A stretch of 64,000 nt of DNA, from assembly GCA_027068085.1 (NCBI GenBank), contig JAMOUQ010000040.1, positions 43,418-107,417 of the forward strand, read 5' to 3'. A model generated the notes under the pieces. It did not search any database. It worked only from the letters and a program-made list of their open reading frames with translations, and was not told the origin of the DNA. The DNA is from Desulfobacteraceae bacterium. Its GTDB lineage: Bacteria > Desulfobacterota > Desulfobacteria > Desulfobacterales > Desulfosarcinaceae. The position numbers were made by a program, and so were the translations under genes. Of this stretch, positions 27,221 through 33,335 are shown piece after piece; within the stretch, counting starts at the first letter, position 1, and every line of letters begins with the position of its first letter.

Positions 27221-27294
27221 ACGGCTGCCGCCCGCGCCGGACGGCAGGCCGTCATTTCAGCTTTGCACGCGGCAACAGGCCCCTTCGAAGGGGC
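27221..27294 (-). repeat. Two intercistronic hairpins between the uge-like gene and ugd
   Basis: GCCCCTTCGAAGGGGC (27279-27294) is a perfect 16-bp palindrome starting 8 nt after the epimerase stop. ACGGCTGCCG (27221-27230) pairs with CGGCAGGCCGT (27242-27252) with one bulge. Neither is followed by a U-run on the coding strand, so they more likely protect or process the mRNA than terminate it. Confidence 0.45.
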
Positions 27295-27301
27295 TGGTGC
27301 T

Positions 27302-28327
27302 TTACTCCAACCCGTAATATTCACCGTACCATCTGACAAATTCCCTGATACCCTTCTCCAGGGGGGTGTCCGGCCTGAAACCGAAACTGTTCATCAGGTC
27401 CGACACGTCTGCATAGGTTTCAGGCACATCCCCGGGCTGCATATCGAGAAATTCCAATTTGGCCTTCCTGTCGAGGGCCTTTTCGATTTCCGATATGAAG
27501 TCCATCAATTCCACCGGCTTGTTGTTGCCGATGTTGAAAAGACGATAAGGGGCATATGAAAATGCCGGATCCGGTGCCGCACCGTCCCAGGAGTCATCGC
27601 CTTTCGGGGGTGAATCCAGCACCCGCACCACACCTTCGATAATATCCTCTATATATGTGAAATCGCGCCTCATCTTTCCGTGGTTGAAAACCTGGATAGG
27701 CCGTCGTTCCACAATCGCCTTGACAAACAGGAAAAGGGCCATGTCCGGCCGTCCCCAGGGACCGTAAACTGTGAAAAACCGGAGGCCGGTACAGGGAACC
27801 GCGTACAAATGGCTGTAGGTGTGGGCCATCAGCTCGTTGGCCTTTTTGGTTGCCGCATACAGTGAAACAGGATGATCGACGTTGTGGTGCACGGAAAAGG
27901 GCATCTTCTTATTGGCGCCGTAAACCGAACTCGAAGAGGCAAAAACCAGGTGCCCGACCCCGAAATGGCGGCACCCCTCCAGAATATTCAAAAAACCTAC
28001 TATGTTGGCATCAATATAGGCTCTGGGGTTTTGCAGGGAATAACGCACTCCGGCCTGGGCTGCCAGGTTCACCACCGCTTCAGGCCGGTGTTGACTGAAA
28101 ATACTCTCTACAAGGTCCCTGTCCTCCATATCGGCCTTGTAAAAGGTAAAATCATCATACTCTTGCAGGACAGCCAAGCGATCTTTCTTCAGCCGGGGAT
28201 CATAATAAGGATTGAGGTTGTCCAGGCCCACAACCCTGCGTCCTTCCTCCAGCAGGCGCCTGGAAAGATGGAAACCTATAAAACCGGCGGCGCCGGTCAC
28301 CAGGACAGTCTGATAAACATTTTTCAT
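27302..28327 (-). CDS. UDP-glucuronate 4-epimerase (CapI/LpsL type)
   Basis: 341-residue extended SDR. NAD fold VTGAAGFIGFHLSRRLLEEG, the family-typical DNLNPYYDPRLKKDRL, catalytic Ser in FASSSSVYGANKKMPF, Tyr/Lys in SLYAATKKANELMAH, and RFFTVYGPWGRPDMALFLF identify it as the UDP-glucuronate/UDP-galacturonate epimerase group rather than GalE or RfbB. With Ugd it would convert UDP-glucose to UDP-galacturonate, a precursor of acidic polysaccharides. It lies 77 nt after the degenerate activator gene on the same strand. The AAAGG before the ATG is very close to it, so the exact start is less certain. Confidence 0.92.
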   Translation of the reverse strand: MKNVYQTVLVTGAAGFIGFHLSRRLLEEGRRVVGLDNLNPYYDPRLKKDRLAVLQEYDDFTFYKADMEDRDLVESIFSQHRPEAVVNLAAQAGVRYSLQNPRAYIDANIVGFLNILEGCRHFGVGHLVFASSSSVYGANKKMPFSVHHNVDHPVSLYAATKKANELMAHTYSHLYAVPCTGLRFFTVYGPWGRPDMALFLFVKAIVERRPIQVFNHGKMRRDFTYIEDIIEGVVRVLDSPPKGDDSWDGAAPDPAFSYAPYRLFNIGNNKPVELMDFISEIEKALDRKAKLEFLDMQPGDVPETYADVSDLMNSFGFRPDTPLEKGIREFVRWYGEYYGLE

Positions 28328-28404
28328 ACCTTTGTATCGTCATCCTTTCAGCTTGAAACGCATATGGTTACCAGTTGTGCAGTCTAAAAATTACGCATAC
28401 CTGA

Positions 28405-29778
28405 TCAAGCAAGATTATACTCTTTTATCTTGTTAAGCATTGACTTGTAACTGATTTTCAACAAGCCGGCGGCTTTTTTCCGGTTCCAGTTGGTCTGTTC
28501 AAGGGCTCTCTGGATCAGGTGGCGTTCCGTTCCCTGGACAAAGTCTTCACAGATACCGCGCAAGGAAAAATCGGCTCCCCGGTCGATCATTTCCCTCAGA
28601 CGGGCGATGATATGGGTGGTCCCGGGCAAAGAATTCAGCATGTCGGTCACCCCGTTCGATTTGACGGCATCGACAAACGGCGGCGCCTCCAGCACGAATT
28701 TTTCGTTTCCGGTGGAAACTATCCTTTTGATCGTATTTTCGAGTTCGGCCACGTTTCCGGGCCAATCGTAGCGACCGAATACCGCTTTGGCCTTGGGCGA
28801 TATCCTGAAAAAGCTGCGCTTGAACTCCAGACAGTACTTATAGGTGAAAAAATCGGCCAGCAAGTTGATATCGGTTCTGCGATTGCGCAACGGCGGGACA
28901 CTTACGGTCATAACATTCAGGCGGAAATAAAGATCTTTCCTGAATTGATTGGTCTCAACAAGGGCTGCGATCCGGTCTTTGGCGGTAACTATGAAATTAA
29001 CGTTGTTGTCAAAACCCGGAGGAGTATAACCCGTGGTTTTATCTACCAGCAACAGGAGATGGGCCTGGAAGTCCCGGGGCATTCTGTCTATCTCCGACAC
29101 GAGTATGGTCACCCTGTTTTCGCCGCTGATGAACTGCTCGAGTTCCAGGATACTGGTAATACCGCCATCATCGGATACATTTTCAGTCGCGGCCAATTGT
29201 TCGGAATCGAGTTTTACGAAGGTGCTGTCCTCATCTGTCGTGTTTTCAAAAATCGTGCGGGCAATGAGTTCGCGGCCCGACCCCTTCTCCCCGATTATGA
29301 ATATCGATGTACTTATCTCACTCAATTCCTTTACCATTTTGCGGATATGAGATATTTCCCGGCTCGTGCCAACAAGGGGAGAAAATGATTTATAGCCTGA
29401 TTCTTGCCGCCTTTGCAACAGCCCGTCGATGCAATCCTTCAGGCCCCGGGCATCGAGCGGCAGCGAAAGACAGGCAATATTGCTGAACACTTCATTTATG
29501 TCTTTGAAAAAACCATCGTAATTCGAAATCAGCACCAGCGGCAGAGCCGGAGCGATCAGCTTTATGGCATAGGACCTGCGGAACGCCCCCTCTTTCGAAC
29601 CGGTCATGCAGAAAACCACGTCCGGCGCTATAACCTCAAGGTTTTCATAGCATATGGCCTCATTGTCGAAACAAAGAGGTACATAACCCAGTTCAACGAT
29701 CAGCGATTTCAGCAACTCTCTTCTGACCGTATCCTGATCCAGGATAACGACCTTATGAGAATCGTAAACACCAAGCAT
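28405..29778 (-). CDS. Enhancer-binding-protein homologue with degenerate receiver and ATPase
   Basis: 457-residue protein with NtrC-family layout: receiver-like domain (1-125), AAA+ domain (about 135-370) and a Fis-type helix-turn-helix at the end (NWNRKKAAGLLKISYKSMLNKI). Key residues are replaced. The receiver phospho-acceptor position is Met58 (PDVVFCM). Walker A reads GEKGSGRE with Arg169 for Lys. Walker B reads ILVSEID with Ser228 for Asp. The GAFTGA loop that contacts sigma-54 is absent. The FRKDLYFRLN segment and DNA-binding domain are preserved. It probably binds DNA without being a self-sufficient sigma-54 activator. GGAGAG lies 5 nt before the ATG. A sigma-54 promoter match lies at 30005-30020, and the polysaccharide precursor genes follow on the same strand. 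Confidence 0.85.
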   Translation of the reverse strand: MLGVYDSHKVVILDQDTVRRELLKSLIVELGYVPLCFDNEAICYENLEVIAPDVVFCMTGSKEGAFRRSYAIKLIAPALPLVLISNYDGFFKDINEVFSNIACLSLPLDARGLKDCIDGLLQRRQESGYKSFSPLVGTSREISHIRKMVKELSEISTSIFIIGEKGSGRELIARTIFENTTDEDSTFVKLDSEQLAATENVSDDGGITSILELEQFISGENRVTILVSEIDRMPRDFQAHLLLLVDKTTGYTPPGFDNNVNFIVTAKDRIAALVETNQFRKDLYFRLNVMTVSVPPLRNRRTDINLLADFFTYKYCLEFKRSFFRISPKAKAVFGRYDWPGNVAELENTIKRIVSTGNEKFVLEAPPFVDAVKSNGVTDMLNSLPGTTHIIARLREMIDRGADFSLRGICEDFVQGTERHLIQRALEQTNWNRKKAAGLLKISYKSMLNKIKEYNLA

Positions 29779-30004
29779 CAGTCTCTCCGGTCTGAGATCT
29801 TCATCCGAACTGTCATTTCTGGCCTCAAACTATTCACCGGCCACAGATTCCGGTCTTTCCCCTGCCCGTACCAGATTTTCGGGACCGGTTTTACCCGGCT
29901 TCGGGATGTTTTTCTCATCGGCTTTGCCTATTGTCATTGGCTGTGGAACACGGCCGATCATAACGGCCATATCCACAGGAAAATAAATTTAAAGTGAAAA
30001 GAGC

Positions 30005-30020
30005 AGCAAGGACTGTGCCG
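30005..30020 (-). promoter_or_regulatory. Sigma-54 (-24/-12) promoter upstream of the degenerate activator gene
   Basis: Read on the minus strand the site is CGGCAC-AGTCC-TTGCT. It has the exact GGCAC and TTGC(A/T) blocks of the sigma-54 consensus with the invariant GG and GC separated by 10 nt. Transcription would start near 29994, leaving a leader of about 215 nt before the ATG at 29778. Confidence 0.65.
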
Positions 30021-30255
30021 GCTTGAAGCTCTTTCAAAAATGAAGGCGATTCAAAGCGATCCGAAACTAACCGGCGTAAATATATAATCAATCTGACATG
30101 TTATATGGCGCCAACTTCCGGCCGCCCTGATTAAGGACCGCCGGGCGAAAGAAACCGGGGTCTGTTTTTCACATTTATAGTAATTGATTACCCAATTTTT
30201 GTGAAACATATTGCCCTTTGTCCGGAGAGATCGTTATCCATTCTTTCGTATCTTC

Positions 30256-30284
30256 TTGCCATTTCGCGCGGTTTGTTATATAGG
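30256..30284 (+). promoter_or_regulatory. Candidate sigma-70 promoter of the response regulator gene
   Basis: TTGCCA (30256-30261) and TATAGG (30279-30284) with a 17-nt spacer, about 60 nt before the ATG at 30348. Confidence 0.4.
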
Positions 30285-30347
30285 AAAAGAATCTGTAAAT
30301 GATTGCGAGCATTATTCAATTACCCCTAAAAACCTACATGGAAAACC

Positions 30348-30731
30348 ATGGCAACCAATCCGCGGGTACTGATTATCGACGATACCGAGGAAGTCCTGTC
30401 GGCCCTGTGCAAATATTTCGACGAGCAAGGCTACGAGGTGGTATCTGCAGACAACGGTCTGGATGCCCTGAAGTTGCTCGATGAAGACATCCCCGGCTTC
30501 GATCTGGTGATCACCGATCTGGTACTGCCCAATGTAAGCGGTGTGGCCGTGATATCGATCGTCAAAAAAAAATTCCCCAAGGTGCCGGTGATTGCCATCA
30601 CCGGATGGGGAGAACACCCGGAAGCCCTTGCCCGGGAAGCTCAGGCAGATCTGGTGCTGGAAAAACCGTTCAAACTGCCCGACCTGGAAAAAGCGGCAAG
30701 GAAACTGATCGCCGGTGGTACCGGCCGCTGA
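30348..30731 (+). CDS. Single-domain response regulator (CheY-like receiver)
   Basis: 127-residue receiver with no output domain. The acidic pair is Asp11/Asp12 (LIIDDTEE), the phospho-acceptor is Asp57 (LVITDLVLPN), the switch Thr is in IAITGWG, and the conserved Lys is in EKPF. It could relay phosphate to a partner or bind one directly, as stand-alone receivers do. No histidine kinase is encoded in the window. The ribosome site is weak; the ATG at 30348 starts directly before the receiver fold. It is 274 nt upstream of the sigma-54 activator gene on the same strand. Confidence 0.92.
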   Translation: MATNPRVLIIDDTEEVLSALCKYFDEQGYEVVSADNGLDALKLLDEDIPGFDLVITDLVLPNVSGVAVISIVKKKFPKVPVIAITGWGEHPEALAREAQADLVLEKPFKLPDLEKAARKLIAGGTGR

Positions 30732-30732
30732 G

Positions 30733-30795
30733 AGGCTGCTGCAAACTGTTGCCGAGCCCGGTGTTTGCAGGCAGCCTGATTTATTGAGCCGGGCT
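30733..30795 (+). terminator. Structured element after the response regulator gene (hairpin with pseudoknot potential)
   Basis: AGGCTGCTGCAAAC (30733-30746) pairs with GTTTGCAGGCAGCCT (30763-30777) over 14 bp with one bulge, starting 2 nt after the stop codon. AGCCCGG (30755-30761), in its loop, can pair with CCGGGCT (30789-30795), giving an H-type pseudoknot order of arms. Only GATTTATT follows the first hairpin, so termination would be weak. Confidence 0.45.
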
Positions 30796-31005
30796 GATTT
30801 CGATCCAGGAGAGTTCAACTGTCAGGCTGTGGTGGCTTTCAGGAAACCGCATGTGCTGCATGCGAAAAAAACCTAAACTTGTCGGAGCCCTAGCGGTCTC
30901 CTGTTTCAATTGCTCCCCCTCCGGGCGGGACCAACCGGGGCCGTCTCTCTTTTGAGGTGGCAGTTTACTCTAATTCAAGAACCAGACAGGGTTGAAAAGT
31001 CACAA

Positions 31006-32046
31006 ATGGGTCCACCAATCATCGGCGTCAGCAAACACATCCAACACATCAGGGAACTGGTCGACCACGTTGCCCACACAGGACTGAACACGGTAATCTC
31101 CGGTGAAAGCGGGGTGGGCAAGGAAGTGGTGGCCCAAAATCTCTACAGTCGTTCTCCCAGGCTGGGCAAACCTTTCATCAAAATAAACTGCGCCGCCTTA
31201 CCGGAAGGCTTGCTGGAAAGCGAACTGTTCGGCTACGAAAAAGGAGCCTTCACCGGTGCCGAACAAAAACGGCGCGGCAAATTCCAGCTCGCCCATGGCG
31301 GTGTCCTTCTGCTTGATGAGATCGGCGACATGTCATTGCCCCTGCAGGCCAAGTTGCTGCATGTCCTGCAAAGCGGTGAGTTCACCCCTCTTGGCAGCGA
31401 AAAAGAACTGCGCACCGATACATGGGTTATCGCGGCCACCAACCATGATTTGAAACAGGATATAGCCGAAGGCAAATTTCGGGAAGACCTTTTTTACCGC
31501 CTCAACATAATCAAGATTCATATCCCGCCCCTGAGGGAGAGGCCCGAGGACATACCACCGCTGGTGGACTTCTACGTGAAAGAGTATGCCGAACAGCTGG
31601 GCGGCGAAAATATCGAAATACCGAGCCCGCGGGTCATAGACCGCATGATGCAATACGGCTGGCCCGGCAACGTCAGGGAATTACAGAATGTATTGAAACG
31701 GATGATGGTCCTGGGCAATTGCGACCAGATCGTCAATGAACTGTTTGCCAACCAGTCTGAAAACATCGGCGGGCCGGCCCCTGTATCCGATATCAAGCGC
31801 CCTGTTTCACTTTCGGACCTGCTGGACCTTGAAGGAGAAAACTCGCCTGAAAGCGAATCGTTCTCGTTGAAAGCCATCAAACGCAAGGCCGTTGATCAGG
31901 TGGAGCGTGAAATAATATCCTATGTCCTGGACAAAACCGACTGGAACCGCAGCAAGGCGGCCAAGATTTTGAAAATAAGTTACAAAACCCTGTTGTATAA
32001 AATCAGCGATCTGGCCATCACCCCCCCGCCGGGGAAAAAACGCTGA
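31006..32046 (+). CDS. Sigma-54-dependent transcriptional activator, AAA+ and Fis domains only
   Basis: 346-residue enhancer-binding protein without a sensory domain, as in PspF. The AAA+ domain has Walker A GESGVGKE, the intact sigma-54 loop GAFTGA, Walker B GGVLLLDEIGDM, the FREDLFYRLN arginine-finger region and GWPGNVREL. A linker rich in Ser and Glu leads to a C-terminal Fis-type HTH (DWNRSKAAKILKISYKTLLYKI). It should hydrolyse ATP to open sigma-54 holoenzyme complexes. The ATG at 31006 is chosen because the family fold begins there; the frame extends upstream to a TTG at 30910. Because it lacks a receiver, control may come from a partner, for example the adjacent response regulator or the degenerate homologue. 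Confidence 0.92.
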   Translation: MGPPIIGVSKHIQHIRELVDHVAHTGLNTVISGESGVGKEVVAQNLYSRSPRLGKPFIKINCAALPEGLLESELFGYEKGAFTGAEQKRRGKFQLAHGGVLLLDEIGDMSLPLQAKLLHVLQSGEFTPLGSEKELRTDTWVIAATNHDLKQDIAEGKFREDLFYRLNIIKIHIPPLRERPEDIPPLVDFYVKEYAEQLGGENIEIPSPRVIDRMMQYGWPGNVRELQNVLKRMMVLGNCDQIVNELFANQSENIGGPAPVSDIKRPVSLSDLLDLEGENSPESESFSLKAIKRKAVDQVEREIISYVLDKTDWNRSKAAKILKISYKTLLYKISDLAITPPPGKKR

Positions 32047-32112
32047 GCAGATCGACCTTTTTGGATCAGCCCGCCGCTCAACAGGGACTTCAATCGACCT
32101 CTGCGTAGCGCT

Positions 32113-32148
32113 GAAAAAAGCCCGGCAGGACTCCGGAAGCCCGGGCTT
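32113..32148 (-). terminator. Rho-independent terminator, minus strand
   Basis: AAGCCCGG (32118-32125) and CCGGGCTT (32141-32148) form an 8-bp stem with a 15-nt loop. Read on the minus strand the hairpin is followed by a T-run (32117 downward). It would end transcripts coming from the clpS-clpA-aat direction, about 445 nt past the aat stop, and so would produce RNA antisense to the small gene at 32430. Confidence 0.55.
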
Positions 32149-32348
32149 CATGCCATGTGCAAAGCGTACGGTCTCCTGAAAACAATGTAAGAAACTTTTC
32201 CCATATTGTTTACTTTTTTCCACAACATATCTAACATCTATACCATATCTGCTCCGCCCGTTGATGCATCCGGATACTGCTGAGCCAATATTATTTTTGA
32301 ATACAAACAGTTGCGAGCCGCATTTTTTAAGCCCGCATTTTCACCACG

Positions 32349-32364
32349 GGGCACCAATATTGCA
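32349..32364 (+). promoter_or_regulatory. Sigma-54 (-24/-12) promoter upstream of the 53-residue protein gene
   Basis: GGGCAC-CAATA-TTGCA matches the GGCAC and TTGCA blocks of the sigma-54 consensus exactly, with 10 nt between the invariant GG and GC. Transcription should begin near 32375, about 55 nt before the ATG at 32430. Confidence 0.65.
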
Positions 32365-32429
32365 GGTATGCTGATAGCCGTTTTAAATTCAGCGAGCGCA
32401 AGTGATACTCAGACAAGGTAAAAATATTG

Positions 32430-32591
32430 ATGAACACACAAAATCAGGGCGTCATTATGCTGGACAACGGAGGGAGACGCAAAAATCAGGACCGCCGTCA
32501 ATTCTCATATACCTTCCATATTCCTGAAAGACGAAGCGGCATAGACCGGCGGTCAGGCAAAGACCGGCGCAAGGCTCCGCGCGTCAGATAA
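32430..32591 (+). CDS. Small Arg/Asp-rich protein with repeated DRR motifs
   Basis: 53-residue basic protein of unknown function. It contains GGRRKNQDRRQ, then FSYTFHIPERR, then SGIDRRSGKDRRK, so the DRR unit occurs three times and ERR once. Similar PERRxxxDRRxGxDRR segments occur in short proteins, and near PilZ and receiver domains, of deltaproteobacteria; that recollection is from general knowledge. No membrane segment or cysteine is present. AAGG lies about 11 nt upstream of the ATG, which is rather far. Support comes from the biased composition and the sigma-54 promoter 66 nt upstream. The stop lies 1 nt from the convergent aat stop. RNA binding or phosphoprotein binding are possible but unproven. 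Confidence 0.6.
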   Translation: MNTQNQGVIMLDNGGRRKNQDRRQFSYTFHIPERRSGIDRRSGKDRRKAPRVR

Positions 32592-32592
32592 T

Positions 32593-33300
32593 TCATTGTA
32601 AGCCGCCCCCTTTCCCGTACAAACCGCTCCATCGCCCCCTCATGGTTTCCTCCTCAAGAGCAGCTTTCAGCTCAGCGACAAATCGCCGCCTGGGAATTTC
32701 ACGGGCACCCAGTCTGTACATATGCTCGCTGTAGACCTGGCAATCGATGAACGCAAACCGGCCGGCTTCAAGAAACTTCACCAGGTGATACAGGGCTATC
32801 TTGGAAGCGTTGGGTTCAAGCCAATACATCGATTCGCCGAAAAAGCAGCGGCCCAGGGATACCCCGTATAATCCCCCCACGATTTCGCCGTCCAGCCAGG
32901 TCTCAACCGAATGGGCAAATCCCATCCTGTTGAGCCGCTTGTAAGCCTCCTCCATGGCTTCCGTTATCCATGTGCCCTCACCGCTGTCAACACGGGTCCG
33001 GGCGCAATTCTCGATTATGGTATCGAATTCCGTGTCCATGGTCACCGTGAAGCTTCCCTTGTTGATAATTCTGCGCAGGGACCGGGATACGTGCAAACGG
33101 GCAGGATAGAGGACCATCCGGGGATCGGGCGACCACCAAAGGATGGGATCGTTTTCGCCGAACCAGGGGAAAATGCCGGCCTTGTAGGCTGTCAGGATCC
33201 TTTCGGGAGAAAGGTCGCCCCCCACCGCCAGCAATCCGCCTTCGCCGGCAAGCTCCGGAGGAGGGAAAACAAGGGCATCACTGAGCATGTAAATCGGCAT
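32593..33300 (-). CDS. aat: Leucyl/phenylalanyl-tRNA--protein transferase
   Basis: 235-residue enzyme that attaches Leu or Phe from aminoacyl-tRNA to proteins with N-terminal Arg or Lys, creating N-degrons for ClpS/ClpAP. Family motifs are GLLAVGGDLSPERILTAYKAGIFPW, WWSPDPRMVL, GTWITEAMEEAY, GFAHSVETW, GGLYGVSLGRCFFGESM and FIDCQVYSEHMYRLGAREIPR. It follows clpA by 35 nt, so the tagging enzyme, adaptor and unfoldase share one operon. Confidence 0.96.
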   Translation of the reverse strand: MPIYMLSDALVFPPPELAGEGGLLAVGGDLSPERILTAYKAGIFPWFGENDPILWWSPDPRMVLYPARLHVSRSLRRIINKGSFTVTMDTEFDTIIENCARTRVDSGEGTWITEAMEEAYKRLNRMGFAHSVETWLDGEIVGGLYGVSLGRCFFGESMYWLEPNASKIALYHLVKFLEAGRFAFIDCQVYSEHMYRLGAREIPRRRFVAELKAALEEETMRGRWSGLYGKGGGLQ

Positions 33301-33335
33301 GGATCACTGGCTGGAGACTGCAGCTGGCGTCACGG

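Larger units (their letters stand above)
29779..30347. other. Divergent regulatory region between degenerate activator and response regulator
   Basis: 569 nt with no gene. It holds a minus-strand sigma-54 promoter match (30005-30020), a sigma-70-like plus-strand promoter (30256-30284), and two inverted repeats. CTGTGGA (29941-29947) pairs with TCCACAG (29972-29978), downstream of the sigma-54 site. TTTCACA (30167-30173) pairs with TGTGAAA (30200-30206), about 150-200 bp upstream of the sigma-54 site, where an activator could bind. The stretch 30040-30290 is AT-rich relative to the coding DNA. Confidence 0.5.
32047..32429. other. Intergenic region after the activator gene, with sigma-54 promoter and minus-strand terminator
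   Basis: 383 nt without a called gene. It contains the minus-strand terminator at 32118-32148, an inverted repeat AAACAAT (32180-32186) / ATTGTTT (32205-32211), and the sigma-54 promoter match at 32349-32364. The stretch 32190-32340 is AT-rich. The repeat lies about 140-170 bp upstream of the promoter, a distance suited to an activator site, but it does not match the repeat upstream of the other sigma-54 site. Confidence 0.5.

Noticed and set aside
28328..28404. Possible sigma-54 promoter just upstream of the UDP-glucuronate epimerase
   Set aside because: GG and GC elements are separated by 9 nt instead of the invariant 10 and the GGCAC block is absent.
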